A DNA stretch of 64,000 nucleotides, taken from Neisseria chenwenguii (GTDB lineage Bacteria; Pseudomonadota; Gammaproteobacteria; Burkholderiales; Neisseriaceae). The notes below the pieces were generated by a model. The model was not told the DNA's origin. It was given only the letters and a program-made list of their open reading frames with translations, and did no database searches. The stretch is taken from the NCBI RefSeq assembly GCF_002216145.1, contig NZ_CP022278.1, forward strand, positions 1,426,001 through 1,490,000. Reading direction: 5' to 3'. The position numbers were made by a program, and so were the translations under genes. This document shows positions 1 to 11,200 of this stretch, one piece after another; positions within the stretch are counted from its first letter, which is position 1, and each line of letters begins with the position of its first letter.

Positions 1-1157
1 AGGCGCGCGTCGGGCGGGAGCAAGGCGTGTTCGAGCCGTTCCACCGATTTCACAAATTTCAGACGGCATGAAGGCAGCCTGAAAAACGGCTTGGCCACCG
101 CGCGTTTCCACAGCGACATCCCTACGCAGTACACCTCGCCGCGCAGCCTTTCATTGGCACGGCGCGCGGCGGCAAGGTAGTCAATGACGTCGAAAATATC
201 CCCCGCTTCGCCCGTGTTCGGATTGATGTAACGGCTGTATTGCAGATAGGCCGCGGCGAAAAGCTGCATCAGCGAACGCGGGGCGCGCCGCCCCTCAGCC
301 CGCAACGCCGCCGCCTGCGGATGACGGTCGTCGCTCATGCCCCAGCCCGCGTACCACGGCAGACCGAACGTCACCACAGGCTTGCCGCACAGCAGCGCTT
401 CAAAACCCATCTGCGACGTGACGCAGTAAACCTTGTCGGCCAAACGCAGCAGCGACGTGGGATTCATGTCTTCCGCCATCAGTTTCACCCGCCCCGATTG
501 CAGCGACGGCGCAGTCAGATAGCCGCGCTTCTTGCCGCTCAACACATCGGGATGGGTTTTCACCCAAATCTGCGCCTCGGGATTTTCCCTTAAGGCCGTC
601 TGAAACATCGCCTCAAACGCCGCCTCATCCGCCCTGCCGTACTGCACCGCCATATCGCCGAAAGTTTGGTCGATAACGAGGACGACAGCTTGTTCAGACG
701 GCCTCTGCGCCTTGAGGCCGCCTGAACAGTCGGGCGCGTGGTTGTATTTCGACAGGCCGTGCGCCAAGATCAATTCCGCCGCCCGCCGCGCCGTTTCCAG
801 CATTTCAGACGGCATGGTATCCGCGTTCAAAATCAACTGTTCCAAACGCGACGGGCGGGTGGTGTCGTAATAAATCCCCATATCATCGACCACAACCGAA
901 AACGGCGGATAACCCGCCACCCCCAGCCCGACCGAGCGCAGAAATCCGTCTTCCAGCGCAGTAAACGGCAGCCCCTTCGCCGCCGCAAACGCCCGCGCCT
1001 TGCGGGTTGTCGGGCGCAAACCCCAACCGATGACCCCCGCCGCAGCGGTAAAACGCGCGGTAAACGGGCGGACAAATTTCAGACGGCATTCAGGCAGGAA
1101 GGCTTGCAGATGCGGAATCTTGGCGATACCGTGCGAGAAAATCAGAGAGGGTTTCAT
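1..1157 (-). CDS. ctrE: Capsule polysaccharide modification protein LipA/KpsC (Kdo transferase), 5' part
   Basis: This is the N-terminal ~385 residues of a KpsC/LipA-family protein; the rest lies beyond the left edge of the window. The family adds the poly-Kdo linker that joins group 2-type capsules to their lipid anchor at the inner membrane. The reading frame is open from ATG 1157 to base 1. It starts MKPSLIFSHGIAKIPHL and contains the family-like stretches ALEDGFLRSVGLG, VIDQTFGD, WVKTHPDVLSGKK and TSQMGFEALLCGKPVVTFG with WYAGWG. Two uptake sequences are translated inside it. It is the last visible gene of the leftward capsule transcription unit and is separated from rfbC by a DUS hairpin. 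No good Shine-Dalgarno site precedes the ATG, so the start is less certain than the identity. Confidence 0.9.
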   Translation of the reverse strand, partial: MKPSLIFSHGIAKIPHLQAFLPECRLKFVRPFTARFTAAAGVIGWGLRPTTRKARAFAAAKGLPFTALEDGFLRSVGLGVAGYPPFSVVVDDMGIYYDTTRPSRLEQLILNADTMPSEMLETARRAAELILAHGLSKYNHAPDCSGGLKAQRPSEQAVVLVIDQTFGDMAVQYGRADEAAFEAMFQTALRENPEAQIWVKTHPDVLSGKKRGYLTAPSLQSGRVKLMAEDMNPTSLLRLADKVYCVTSQMGFEALLCGKPVVTFGLPWYAGWGMSDDRHPQAAALRAEGRRAPRSLMQLFAAAYLQYSRYINPNTGEAGDIFDVIDYLAAARRANERLRGEVYCVGMSLWKRAVAKPFFRLPSCRLKFVKSVERLEHALLPPDAR

Positions 1158-1230
1158 GACGGAGGAGAATGTGGAAAGACGTTTGTTGTGTGAGGCGTTA
1201 TTGTACCGTGATTTATTGTTGGGCAGACAA

Positions 1231-1259
1231 AGGCCGTCTGAAAAATTTCAGACGGCCTT
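1231..1259. terminator. DUS inverted-repeat terminator between rfbC and ctrE
   Basis: AGGCCGTCTGAA and its reverse complement are separated by five bases, giving a strong hairpin. Such paired uptake sequences commonly serve as terminators in Neisseria. Confidence 0.75.
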
Positions 1260-1284
1260 GATGATTTTCGCAAAAGGTTGAACC

Positions 1285-1824
1285 TCAAAACGTTACCGCT
1301 TCACCCAGCGGTTTCCCCGCCAAGTCTTTGGTCGAGAGGCTGGGTTCGCCGGCGAGCGGCCAGTCGATGCCGACGGCGGGGTCGTTCCAAATCAGCGAGT
1401 GTTCGGCTTTGGGGTTGTAGTAGTCGGTGCATTTATAGACAAACTCGGCTTCGTCGCTCAACACATAAAAGCCGTGCGCAAAGCCTTCGGGTACCCAGAG
1501 CTGGCGTTTGTTGTCGGCGGAGAGGATTTCGCCTGCCCATTGGCCGAACGTGGGGGAGGTTTTGCGCATATCGACGGCAACGTCAAACACTTCGCCGACG
1601 ACGACGCGCACGAGTTTGCCTTGTGTGTTTTCGGTTTGGTAGTGCAGGCCGCGCAAGACGCCTTTGCCGGATTTGGAGTGGTTTTCCTGAACAAAGGTGC
1701 GCTCGGCGACGTTGGCTTTAAACCATTCGTCGCGGAAGGTTTCCATGAAAAAACCGCGTGCGTCGCCAAAGACTTGCGGTTCTAATAATTTGACGTCGGG
1801 AATGCGGGTGTCGATGATTTTCAT
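1285..1824 (-). CDS. rfbC: dTDP-4-dehydrorhamnose 3,5-epimerase
   Basis: RfbC converts dTDP-4-keto-6-deoxyglucose to dTDP-4-keto-L-rhamnose in the cytoplasm. The 179-residue protein has the usual family length and the conserved DARGFFMETFR, FVQENHSKS, VLRGLHYQ (catalytic His) and WVPEGFAHGF segments. It is the third gene of the rfbB-rfbA-rfbC group that forms region D of the meningococcal capsule locus, here placed between the synthesis region and ctrE. There is no rfbD (final reductase) in the window, so completion of dTDP-rhamnose synthesis cannot be shown from here. Confidence 0.96.
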   Translation of the reverse strand: MKIIDTRIPDVKLLEPQVFGDARGFFMETFRDEWFKANVAERTFVQENHSKSGKGVLRGLHYQTENTQGKLVRVVVGEVFDVAVDMRKTSPTFGQWAGEILSADNKRQLWVPEGFAHGFYVLSDEAEFVYKCTDYYNPKAEHSLIWNDPAVGIDWPLAGEPSLSTKDLAGKPLGEAVTF

Positions 1825-1875
1825 GTTTTGGGTTCCTGTGGGTTTTTCGGACGGCCTTTGGCATTTGAAAGATGG

Positions 1876-1936
1876 GTAGGCTGGGCTTCAGCCCGGCATT
1901 TGTGAGTGGTTTTTGCTGGGCTGAGGCCCAGCCTAC
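1876..1936. repeat. Palindromic GTAGGCTGGGCTTCAGCCC-type repeat, copy 1
   Basis: A 61-bp element with GTAGGCTGGGCTTCAGCCC at one end and GGGCTGAGGCCCAGCCTAC at the other, so the whole unit folds on itself and each end is also a small palindrome. Related copies are at about 31234-31292 and 62845-62918. It lies between rfbA and rfbC. I read it as a dispersed small hairpin repeat; no coding role is visible. Confidence 0.75.
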
Positions 1937-1980
1937 GCGGATTTGAAGTTTTTTCAGACAGCCTGTGCCGTCTGAAAAAA

Positions 1981-2847
1981 CTATTTGCCCGCCAACCGCA
2001 GCAGATACTGCCCGTATTCGTTTTTCGCCATCGGCGCGGCGAGGCTGGCGAGTTTTTCGGTGGAGAGCCAGCCGTTGCGCCAGGCGATTTCTTCCAAACA
2101 GGCGACTTGCAGGTTTTGGATGTGTTCGATGGTTTCGACAAAAGAGGCGGCCTCGAGGAGGCTGTCGTGCGTACCCGTGTCGAGCCAGGCGAAGCCGCGG
2201 CCGAGCAGTTGCACGTTGAGGCTGCCGTCGTCGAGATACATTTGGTTGAGCGAGGTGATTTCCAGCTCGCCGCGTGCGGACGGTTTGACCTGTTTGGCAA
2301 ATTCAACCACGCGGTTGTCGTAGAAATACAGGCCCGTTACCGCCCAATCGGATTTGGGCTGCTGCGGTTTTTCTTCGATGGAAACGGCTTTGAAATCTTC
2401 GTCGAATTCGACCACGCCGAAGCGTTCGGGATCTTTGACCTGATAGCCGAACACGGTGGCGCCGTGTTGGCGCGCAGCGGCTTCTCTCAGGGTTTGGCTG
2501 AAGTGTTGGCCGTAGAAAATATTGTCGCCCAACACCAAACAAACGCTGTCGCCGCCGATAAATTCTTCACCGATGAGAAACGCCTGCGCGAGGCCGTCGG
2601 GGCTGGGCTGGACGGCGTAGGAGAGGTTGATGCCGAAATCCGAGCCGTTGCCCAAAAGGCGGCGAAAGGCGGCGTTGTCTTCAGGCGTGGTAATGACCAG
2701 AATATCGCGGATGCCCGCCAGCATCAGGACAGAGAGCGGGTAGTAAACCATCGGTTTGTTATACACGGGCAAAAGCTGCTTGGATACGCCGCGGGTAATC
2801 GGATAAAGGCGCGTACCGCTGCCGCCTGCGAGAATGATGCCTTTCAT
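1981..2847 (-). CDS. rfbA: Glucose-1-phosphate thymidylyltransferase
   Basis: RfbA makes dTDP-glucose from dTTP and glucose-1-phosphate, the first step of the dTDP-rhamnose pathway. The 288-residue product begins with the nucleotide-binding signature [18 protein letters not shown] and continues with [25 protein letters not shown] and [21 protein letters not shown], all typical of the family. Length is normal. The gene sits between rfbB and rfbC on the same strand. An AGGAGT-like site (GGAGTAACA) precedes ATG 2847. Confidence 0.97.
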   Translation of the reverse strand: MKGIILAGGSGTRLYPITRGVSKQLLPVYNKPMVYYPLSVLMLAGIRDILVITTPEDNAAFRRLLGNGSDFGINLSYAVQPSPDGLAQAFLIGEEFIGGDSVCLVLGDNIFYGQHFSQTLREAAARQHGATVFGYQVKDPERFGVVEFDEDFKAVSIEEKPQQPKSDWAVTGLYFYDNRVVEFAKQVKPSARGELEITSLNQMYLDDGSLNVQLLGRGFAWLDTGTHDSLLEAASFVETIEHIQNLQVACLEEIAWRNGWLSTEKLASLAAPMAKNEYGQYLLRLAGK

Positions 2848-2914
2848 TGTTACTCCTTTATTTATTATGCGTTTTCAGACGGTATCCGATGCCGTCTGAA
2901 AATATAGTCTTGTG

Positions 2915-3018
2915 CAGGTACGGTTAGCCGCCACAAGCGGCGTAACCGTACGAACGCTTCTGTACTGTATCGGGATTTGCGTACGGTTACGCGTAAAAAC
3001 CACGCTAACCGTACCTAC
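2915..3018. repeat. ~105-bp hairpin element, left copy flanking rfbB
   Basis: Begins CAGGTACGGTTAGC and ends GCTAACCGTACCTAC, with internal GTAACCGTACG/CGTACGGTTAC segments, so it is a long imperfect palindrome. Its reverse complement matches the element at 4228-4333 closely along its length. The two copies bracket rfbB in inverted orientation. No ORF is carried, and it resembles a miniature mobile element or hairpin repeat. Confidence 0.8.
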
Positions 3019-3023
3019 TGCTA

Positions 3024-4088
3024 TCATTTCACGCCCAAACGTTCGCGGTTGTAGCTGCCGTCCAGCACGCGGCTCCACCAGGTTTTGTTGTCCAAATACC
3101 ATTGCACCGTTTTGCGCAGGCCGCTTTCAAAGGTTTCCTGCGGTTTCCAGCCCAGTTCGCGGCCGATTTTCGCCGCGTCGATGGCGTAGCGCACGTCGTG
3201 GCCGGGGCGGTCTTTGACGAAGGTAATCAAATCTTCGTATTTCGCTACGCCGACGGGTTTGGCGGGGCGCAATTCTTCCAGCAGCGCGCAGATGGTTTTG
3301 ACCACTTCGATATTGGCTTTTTCATTGTGGCCGCCGATGTTGTAGGTTTCTCCGACTTTACCTTCGGTCACGACTTGATAAAGTGCGCGGGCGTGGTCTT
3401 CGACAAACAGCCAGTCGCGGATCTGCATGCCGTCGCCGTAAACCGGCAGCGGCTTGCCGTCGAGCGCATTCAAAATCATCAGCGGAATCAGTTTTTCGGG
3501 AAAGTGATACGGGCCGTAATTATTGGAGCAATTGGTCACAATCGTCGGCAGGCCGTAGGTACGCAGCCACGCGCGCACGAGATGGTCGCTGGCGGCTTTG
3601 GACGCGGAATAAGGGCTGGAAGGTGCGTAAGGCGTGGTTTCGGTAAACAAATCGTCCGTGCCGTGCAAATCGCCGTACACTTCGTCGGTGGAAATATGGT
3701 GGAAACGGAACGCTGCTTTTTTTTCAGACGGCATAGTGTGCCAATACGCACGCGCGGCTTCCAAAAGGGTGTAAGTGCCGACGATATTGGTGTCGATAAA
3801 CGCCGCAGGGCCGTCAATCGAGCGGTCGACATGACTTTCCGCCGCCAAGTGCATTACCGCGTCGGGACGGTGTTCGGCAAAGACGCGGTCAAGCGCGGCG
3901 CGGTCGCAAATGTCCACTTTTTCAAACGCATAACGCGGATTGGCGGACACGCTTTCCAACGATTCCAAATTGCCTGCATAAGTGAGCTTGTCGAGATTGA
4001 TGACAGAATCTTGCGTGTTTTCAATGATATGGCGGACAACCGCCGAGCCGATAAAGCCCGCGCCGCCGGTGACGAGGATTTTTTTCAT
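3024..4088 (-). CDS. rfbB: dTDP-glucose 4,6-dehydratase
   Basis: RfbB converts dTDP-glucose to dTDP-4-keto-6-deoxyglucose using bound NAD. The 354-residue protein has the short-chain dehydrogenase signature [11 protein letters not shown] at the N-terminus, [24 protein letters not shown] and the catalytic [14 protein letters not shown]. Family length is complete. The gene is bracketed by inverted copies of a ~105-bp hairpin element (2915-3018 and 4228-4333), unlike rfbA and rfbC. Start ATG 4088 gives the canonical MKKILVTGG. Confidence 0.97.
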   Translation of the reverse strand: MKKILVTGGAGFIGSAVVRHIIENTQDSVINLDKLTYAGNLESLESVSANPRYAFEKVDICDRAALDRVFAEHRPDAVMHLAAESHVDRSIDGPAAFIDTNIVGTYTLLEAARAYWHTMPSEKKAAFRFHHISTDEVYGDLHGTDDLFTETTPYAPSSPYSASKAASDHLVRAWLRTYGLPTIVTNCSNNYGPYHFPEKLIPLMILNALDGKPLPVYGDGMQIRDWLFVEDHARALYQVVTEGKVGETYNIGGHNEKANIEVVKTICALLEELRPAKPVGVAKYEDLITFVKDRPGHDVRYAIDAAKIGRELGWKPQETFESGLRKTVQWYLDNKTWWSRVLDGSYNRERLGVK

Positions 4089-4171
4089 GGTTTTGAAAGG
4101 GTGGGTGATTAGGTAAACAGAGGAACTATACTATACAGTGGCTGTTACGGCTATATGCGTCGATTAAGAAA

Positions 4172-4201
4172 ATGCCGTCTGAAAAAGTTTTCAGACGGCA
4201 T
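4172..4201. terminator. DUS inverted-repeat terminator upstream of rfbB
   Basis: ATGCCGTCTGAA and its complement form a hairpin between the truncated galE and rfbB. It would separate transcription of the synthesis genes from rfbBAC. Confidence 0.65.
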
Positions 4202-4227
4202 CGGGGGGATTTATTTTGTCCGAACCC

Positions 4228-4333
4228 GTAGGTACGGTTAGCGCGGTTTTTTGTGCGTAACCGTACGAAACTGCCATAGAGATACGGAAGCGTCCGTACG
4301 GTTACGCCGCTTGGGGCGGTTAACCGTACCTAC
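4228..4333. repeat. ~105-bp hairpin element, right copy flanking rfbB
   Basis: Begins GTAGGTACGGTTAGC and ends GTTAACCGTACCTAC. It is the inverted partner of 2915-3018. It lies 40 bp beyond the premature end of galE, so the element, or recombination at it, may explain the truncation. Confidence 0.8.
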
Positions 4334-4373
4334 TGTTGCTGCCTGAAACATTATTATCATGATATTTCATCGG

Positions 4374-4652
4374 CTAGGCCACGCTTTCACCCACGGCTTT
4401 TAAGCCGGCAAAATGAATGACCGAATCGATTTGGTTTTCAGCAAAAATACGGCGCAAAATCTCACGGTCGCGAATATCGCCTTGATAAAACGGAATGTTT
4501 TGACCGGTAATCGCTTTTAAACGCGGCAGAATATTGATGCTGGATTTGCACAGATTATCCAAAATCACAACCTGATGGCCGTTTTCCAATAGCGATACAA
4601 CCGTGTGCGAACCGATAAAGCCAGTGCCGCCGGTAACGAGGATTTTTTTCAT
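4374..4652 (-). pseudogene. galE: Truncated UDP-glucose 4-epimerase (first 92 codons)
   Basis: Only the N-terminal quarter of GalE remains: [19 protein letters not shown] (Rossmann GxxGxxG), [16 protein letters not shown] and [15 protein letters not shown], then a stop. The catalytic YxxxK region and the rest of the ~340-residue enzyme are missing, so no epimerase activity is expected. The gene starts 10 bp after the stop of the large capsule gene and is followed by a hairpin element. A truncated galE copy is also known in the duplicated D' region of meningococcal capsule loci, and I infer a similar duplication or recombination history here. Confidence 0.9.
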
Positions 4653-4662
4653 AAATTTAAAA

Positions 4663-7600
4663 TTAGTTAACTGTTAAAAAACCATCAAGACACCGTGCCA
4701 TCCAATCCAGTGTTTCTTCTTTGCTGCATTTCTCGGCTATACGGGCTTTATTGTTGATGAAAGTAAATTGTTTGAACAATGGATGTTCGTCAAATTCAGT
4801 TGAGGCACGGTTTCTTAATACCAAATCCACGGAAACGGTATTGTCGGCAGCTTGCGTTAGGTCGAAAGAGAATGCCGTACCATTTGCATTAAAATCAACA
4901 ATCAGCATATTTCGGAAATATTTTTTGCTATGGACGATATTGCGGGCTTTTAAGGCTGATATCAAGAAACGTTCTAATGCAGGATAACCGTTTTCAGTCG
5001 GCAGAATTTGTTCGGTTAGTTCGGCTAGGCTTTGGGTAGTAAAACTGCGGGTAACATATTCTTTACCGAGGAAAGGCAGGTGAATTTTTCTGACTTGTTC
5101 ATCACGTCCGTTGGCAATCAGCACATCATCAACCAAGGAATTGACTTTGCGGTGTTCTTTTTCTACTTCGGGCGATAAATTTACAGGTTTACCTCCATTT
5201 TCATAGTCGGCATACAGTTTGACTTCAACATTGCCGAAATGGTTGGCTGCAATGATACGGCGCATGATTTCACCAGTCAGGTAATGGTCGGAATGGGAGT
5301 TTTTATTTTGTTCGGCATTAAATTCGGGAATGTGGAACACAATATTGCGGTTTTGATTGACATAATGTTGCAATAAAGTCACGATTGTGTTTTCCAAATC
5401 GCTCGTTCCACGATAACAATTTCCATCCAAGCTATTAATTTCATTAATATTTCCTTCGTATAGTCTTGCCAGTGTTTCATAATTGTTAGCATCGAAACCG
5501 ATACCTTTATAGCCGTCAGGCAGCATTAGGTTATAGGAGGCAACTTTGGTATCGAAATGGACAAAATCAATCTTATGATTACCGACTGTTTTTCTGCCTT
5601 TTGTTTGCATGGAATTTCCACCCAGCCAGTATTGTATAGCCGCATCATGCGCTTTCAGACGGCCTTCGGGGTAGCTGACTTTGCTGCCGTTTTTTGCATC
5701 CAAAAAGCGGTTTTTGGCTCCCCCGTCCCCAGAAGTCATCAGCAGCATGACGACATTATTGCCGTTGTTGATGGCTTGTGTAGCCGCTACGCTCATAAAT
5801 AGTTCGATGTCGTCAGGATGGGCATGAATGAAAACATCAAGGTTTTTAGATACGGTTGGTGGAGCGGCATGTTTTTGTGCATCATTGACGATTTCTTGTG
5901 TAGGTTGACAATGGCTTTTTTGAGCAAGTTCTTCGCCGGAAAATGAAATTTCGTCTTGTGCATTCAAGAGCAACGGACGCTCCCAAAAAATGTCTTTTTT
6001 AACCAGTTTGGCGGGTACTCCTGCAATCACGCAGTTGTTTGGAAATTTGTTACGAACGAAGGAAAAGGCACCAACAACCGATCCTGAACCGATAACAGTA
6101 CCACCGGAAATAGTAGCACCATAGCCAATCCATACATGGTCGCCGATAATGATATCTTTGGACTTGTTTGTCCGTTTACCTGTATGCACATCATAAATGG
6201 CGTGCGCATCATCGGTACGCAGTTGGTTATTGGTTGCAAACATACAGTCGCTACCGATAATCAGGCGGGTTTGTTCGGCGCAGGTGGCGTAAATCGGGTT
6301 GGTACTGGAGGTACGGTCACCGATGCGTACTTCGCAACCGAAGCCGATACGGATGGTTCCGTGCAGGCTGACCTGTTTACCGATTTTGACCGTACCACCG
6401 TTTCCCATCATCTCAATATACAGATTGTGGATATTGGCTTCGGGATCAATTTCTACGATATTGTCTCTGCCTTCAAAGCGTACAAAACAGTTGTTGCTGT
6501 TTTTAGGAACAGTCAGGCGGTTGCCTGCGGTATCTGTAAAACTTTCAACAATAGGTTGTTTGGTTTTGTCGTGTACTACTAAGGTACTTGCAATATCTGC
6601 ATTGATAATGAGCATATCCAAATACAACCATTTACCCTTGATGTCACCTGAAAATGCAGGTTGTCGGAGCAGATTGTGGTTGGTTGTACGCAGTTTTTGT
6701 TGGTTGGTCAAACCGCCTGCTGACAGTGATAAGAACAGTTCGTAGTTATCAAATGCAATGTCCGTTAAATCCAAACCTTCTTGGTTGAAGGTAGTGAAAT
6801 AACATTTGTCGTAACGGCAGGTGCCGTCTGAAAACTGTTCGGTAATTTCCGTTTTATGCAGCTTGGCAAGTTGCTTGGTGTATTCTTTTTCTTTAGATTT
6901 GAAAATTAATTTGTAGTCAATATCCGACCAGTCGGCAACATTGACATTTTTAATAAAGGCAATGCCGGATAAGAATAATTTATTGTTTTTAATTTCAATA
7001 TTTTCTAAATCAATATATACGTCATTAATGTGTGTATCATCAGCTAAGATATGTTCTGCATTTGTCAATAAAGCGGTTTGCGTTGTATTGGCAGGCCGAG
7101 TAATTGAAAAAGCATCGCAACATTCGAGAATCCGCTTAAGTACATCGGCATGGTTATGGCATACCGCAATCCGTGCTTTATTGTGTTCAAAAGCAAAGTT
7201 TTTGAAAAAAGGAAGCGTCTCAATTTCTGATGAAGAAAAATTTCTTAATACTAGGTCGAGAGAGACGGTGTTACCATTTGAAACAGTAATGTCAAAAGCA
7301 AATCCTCTGCCTGCAGTATTAAAATCCAAAACCAGCATATTACGGAAATATTTACGGCTGACAGCAATATTTTTATTGTTTAATTCAGAAACTAAATACC
7401 CCTCCAAAATCGGATAGTTAATGCTATCAGATACGGTTTTTTTGTTGGAAAGCACATATTCTAACAGGCGAGCAATCGGGATGTTGTTCGATAAGAACTC
7501 TTTGATATTTCGGATGTTGCGGTATTTTTCAGGTGTCCATGAATTATGCAGGGAGATAATGCGACAAGTTACCAGTTCTAAGGCTGCAGGAGAAAACCCT

Positions 7601-8244
7601 AAACATTCATTGAACCAGAAGTTTTTATAATCCGCAATGGCTCTTGACGGATCAGTATCCATAATGGCGCAGGATTCCAAAATATTACCGCTAACAGAGC
7701 GATCAATGATGTAAAAATCATCGCGGTATCGGTTTGATTTGAGCAAAGGATTGATGATTTCATTGCCAAAATAAGCCCAGCCGAATTTTTCCGGCTTATT
7801 GTTTAAGCGGTCTTGGGCTTCTTTGCGCCATTCACGCAGAATCGGGTTGCCCGGTTTTTTACAGTACAGCACAGCTAAATGGATGGCAAAATCATTTGGG
7901 CGACCAAAAGCAACCAGTTTGTCTTGGGCAATCTTGTCAAAAATTGCAAATACATCACCTGTAGCAATGCAGTCGATATCTAAAAACAGACCGCCGAATT
8001 TTTCCAATACCGCCGCCGAGATGATGTCGGACTGCATTGCCAGAGGAATGGTTTTTAATTTTTCAATATCGTAGATATCGCCGATATAGGATTCGAGATT
8101 TTGATAGTTCAAAATGTGAATTTTAGCATTGGGAATATGCTTCTCCCACGTTTGTTTACATAAATCCAAATAGGCGGGTAATCCGTTTTTAGATTCCCAA
8201 AATGCGTATATATTATTAGTTTCTTTAATTTTCTTATTAAACAT
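4663..8244 (-). CDS. Multidomain capsule protein: DXD glycosyltransferase + hexapeptide acyltransferase + PIG-L deacetylase, with a duplicated module
   Basis: A 1193-residue cytoplasmic protein, read as several enzymes in one chain. Residues ~10-250 are a capsular/GT32-like glycosyltransferase with the DXD motif LFLDIDCI (Asp89, Asp91). Residues 277-378 form a module that recurs at 1087-1189 (both have [15 protein letters not shown] or SVDLVLRN, and NNKARIA or HNKARIA). Residues ~420-560 look beta-rich. Residues ~597-750 show hexapeptide repeats and the [17 protein letters not shown] and [12 protein letters not shown] ends of an O-acetyltransferase-type beta-helix. Residues ~802-1035 are a PIG-L/LmbE-type deacetylase with HAHPDDIE (807-814) and HSDH (984-987) metal ligands. 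Inferred role: building and decorating (O-acetylation, N-deacetylation) a phosphodiester capsule. The gene is clearly more AT-rich than rfb and ctr, suggesting transfer. Confidence 0.85.
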   Translation of the reverse strand: MFNKKIKETNNIYAFWESKNGLPAYLDLCKQTWEKHIPNAKIHILNYQNLESYIGDIYDIEKLKTIPLAMQSDIISAAVLEKFGGLFLDIDCIATGDVFAIFDKIAQDKLVAFGRPNDFAIHLAVLYCKKPGNPILREWRKEAQDRLNNKPEKFGWAYFGNEIINPLLKSNRYRDDFYIIDRSVSGNILESCAIMDTDPSRAIADYKNFWFNECLGFSPAALELVTCRIISLHNSWTPEKYRNIRNIKEFLSNNIPIARLLEYVLSNKKTVSDSINYPILEGYLVSELNNKNIAVSRKYFRNMLVLDFNTAGRGFAFDITVSNGNTVSLDLVLRNFSSSEIETLPFFKNFAFEHNKARIAVCHNHADVLKRILECCDAFSITRPANTTQTALLTNAEHILADDTHINDVYIDLENIEIKNNKLFLSGIAFIKNVNVADWSDIDYKLIFKSKEKEYTKQLAKLHKTEITEQFSDGTCRYDKCYFTTFNQEGLDLTDIAFDNYELFLSLSAGGLTNQQKLRTTNHNLLRQPAFSGDIKGKWLYLDMLIINADIASTLVVHDKTKQPIVESFTDTAGNRLTVPKNSNNCFVRFEGRDNIVEIDPEANIHNLYIEMMGNGGTVKIGKQVSLHGTIRIGFGCEVRIGDRTSSTNPIYATCAEQTRLIIGSDCMFATNNQLRTDDAHAIYDVHTGKRTNKSKDIIIGDHVWIGYGATISGGTVIGSGSVVGAFSFVRNKFPNNCVIAGVPAKLVKKDIFWERPLLLNAQDEISFSGEELAQKSHCQPTQEIVNDAQKHAAPPTVSKNLDVFIHAHPDDIELFMSVAATQAINNGNNVVMLLMTSGDGGAKNRFLDAKNGSKVSYPEGRLKAHDAAIQYWLGGNSMQTKGRKTVGNHKIDFVHFDTKVASYNLMLPDGYKGIGFDANNYETLARLYEGNINEINSLDGNCYRGTSDLENTIVTLLQHYVNQNRNIVFHIPEFNAEQNKNSHSDHYLTGEIMRRIIAANHFGNVEVKLYADYENGGKPVNLSPEVEKEHRKVNSLVDDVLIANGRDEQVRKIHLPFLGKEYVTRSFTTQSLAELTEQILPTENGYPALERFLISALKARNIVHSKKYFRNMLIVDFNANGTAFSFDLTQAADNTVSVDLVLRNRASTEFDEHPLFKQFTFINNKARIAEKCSKEETLDWMARCLDGFLTVN

Positions 8245-8276
8245 CTTTAAGTACCTTTATAAAAATAACTTTGTCT

Positions 8277-11200
8277 TCAATGTACCTTGTTTTGAATCAA
8301 ATCCAGCAATTTGATTAGATTTGCCTGCTTGCTGTATTCGGGATAGATAGCAATCATTTGCTTATAGCAATGTACTGCCAACTTTACATCACCTTCAAAC
8401 AACGCTGTTTCAGCAACGATTTCCCAATATTCGTAGGCATCTTTGGCGGTTGGCATCCTGTGGTGTTTGTAAACATATTCAGTATTACCCAAACGGTAGT
8501 GTGCCAGCATCAGCGGATACATTGCTGCATTCAGAAGAGATTCGGGCAAATTTTGGGCATAATCTAATATTCCGTACCAGTTTTTGTTTTTTGCCAGTAT
8601 TTCAGTATATGCAGAAACCAATTCAGGAAATTTAAAGATTTCTGCGCCAGCCGTACTTTCCATAAGCTGTTTCAGTACTTCGAATTGACCCGTTTTGGCA
8701 AGAGATACCGCATATTCAAGCAAGATTTCGGTTGAAAAACGGCTTAAATCTTTATCGAAACATTTGTCTATTTGGTCGATACATTTTTTATAGTTTTGTT
8801 TAGTGTAGGCTAGATGGGCAATTTCGATACGCGCAGGTACAAAGCCTCGAGTATGTTTTTCAAAATTTACTAGGCATTGGTGTGCCTGTTCATAATTGCC
8901 CGTATTCCGATAAGCACGCGAAAGCAGCAGCTCAGGCTGGTAGAGCTGCAAATCTTTTTTGTCTTTACAGACGGCCTTAGACAGCAGTCGGATAACGCCG
9001 TACCAATCTTCCGCTGCTGCGTTTACCCATGCCTGTGCCAAAGCAGCTTTGTTACCGTCGATTGTCGGCAGTAGAATATCAGCGCATTGACGGGCTTTGT
9101 CGGTTTGACCGAGTTTGGCGTAAGCCTGAAGCAGCCATACTTGGTGCGTTTCATTTAGGGACAGTAAGGGTTGCAATGCATCAATTACTCCCTGCCATTG
9201 CAGGTTTCGGTAGTTCAGACAGGAGTTGAGTAGCGCACGTTGGGTTTGGGACAGCCCGTCTTGTTCCAACAAATCGGAAGCCGCTTGTATATCGGAAGTT
9301 TCCAATGCTGCTGTACATAATGCAGTTATTGCTAATGCCTTATTTTCAGCATCTTTCGAACTCAGCAGCAACTGCGCTCTTGACGTTGCGTTTTTCCAGT
9401 CTTGGGCAGCAAGGGCGGATTCCAGCATGGTTTTGACAATACTGAAATCTGTTTCTGTCGGGAGTTTGTCCATTCGGATAATAGCTTCGTAAACCCGCTT
9501 GCAGTTGTCGGTGTCGCGGTATTTGAACGTTTGTTTGATGCGTACTGCGTAGTCGGATTCAATCTTCCCACCATTTTTCAGAATACTTTCCAGCTTATCG
9601 GTCAGTTCGTCCAATGTTTCGACAACCGGCCCGAAGCCATCTGTTTCGTATTCGAAGTAACCTTGCTGGTAGGTATGGATGCCTGAGCGGAATGCCTCCT
9701 TGTCGAATTGGTAATACAGCGTCTGTTTACCTAAAAACGCCATTTCAAAAGCAATGGACGAATAATCTGTAATCAACATGGATGATTGCTGAAACAGATT
9801 CTGCATACTGTTGTTGGATGTGGCTGCGCCCCATATTTTGATGTATGGCGGAACATCAAACAGTGCCAAATAAGGTTCGATGTTCGGATGTGGTGCAAAG
9901 GTAATCTCATAACCGTATTGCTTAGCAAGGGCTTCGAGTTTGTTGCTGTGCAGCAGGGCATACCAGTGTTGGGCGTAGTCTGTTTCCAGAAAACGGCTGT
10001 TTAATTCGCGCGTATTAGCACCGTTTCCGATGTGTGCTCCCATAATGTAGCTGCGCCATGTCGGTACAATCAGAATTTTTTTTGCATTTTCTACGTTACC
10101 TGAAAGCAAGCTGTCATGGCGTGGAAATCCTGTAAGAAAGGTTTCTTTTTTGCCGAGTTTGTATTTGTTGCCTTCTTCTATTACGGAATGATATTCGGGA
10201 ATGGTTACAGTGACTAAACCGTGAAAATTCTTTTTGGTGTTAAACCATTGAGATAAATCGTCTTTGGTAATGCCGTGTTGCAGGAATATAAATTTCTTGC
10301 TGAATTCGTAGTTGTCACCGAAGTAATTGTTAATATGCTTTTCTAAATGGCTGCTGATAATTTTGTTCGCTTTTCGCAGGTGTTTTTCATAGTCGGTAGA
10401 GCCGAATTCAACCAAATTGAATCCTTCTTTCTCCAAACGAGGCCAGTCGATTGAGTCTTTGTTTAAGACGAAACAGCATGCTTGCTCGGGATGGTTTCGC
10501 ATCATATAGCGGTAGAAATGTTCGGCGTTGTCATCGGCTTTAGTTTCTCTGTCCATCAACAGCCAACTACCGTCTGAAAGATATTTTTCAGACGGCCTGA
10601 ACAAATCAAGCAGTTCTTTGAAAGAAATACCTTTGGTAAAGGTTTTTCCTTTAACCGAAATCCGCATCGGTGTGCCGTTTAATTTAATGGTCAGTAAATC
10701 TTTCCCTTCGAAAAATGGCAGCCAGCTTCTTTTTTCATAGGCAAACAGTTTGCCGTTGAATTCGTTGGTTACGGTCTTCTGATAGGCTGGGATGGTATCT
10801 TTGCCGTTTACTTCAAAAGAGCAGTTATCGTCGAAGTAAGAGAAATAGCTGATTAAAACCTGTTTGTTTTCTCTGTCGATATTTTCGATATATGCAATTT
10901 GGAATGGAGGGCGTTGTTGCTTGAATGCGCCAAGCATCCCGACTTTATGGAAAAACCATGCTCCGGCGATGTTGAATTCCATAATATTTTTTTCATCAAT
11001 GTATTGAAATACCTTTTCATAACATTGATAGAATTCAACTTTTTGTGTTTCGGATAAAAAGCCTATTTTTTCAGGGCGATTGATTAGGTAAGATAAATAC
11101 CAATACATATCGTAAAGCGCGGTTTTTTGAATGTTATTGGGGATATATCCTAATTCCGGCTGGTATTTTTCCAGCATCGGCAAAAAGCCGTGTATAAATA

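Noticed and set aside
738-1193. Plus-strand open frames across the left end
   Set aside because: They are antisense shadows of ctrE, whose minus-strand frame runs off the window edge and encodes clear KpsC-type sequence.
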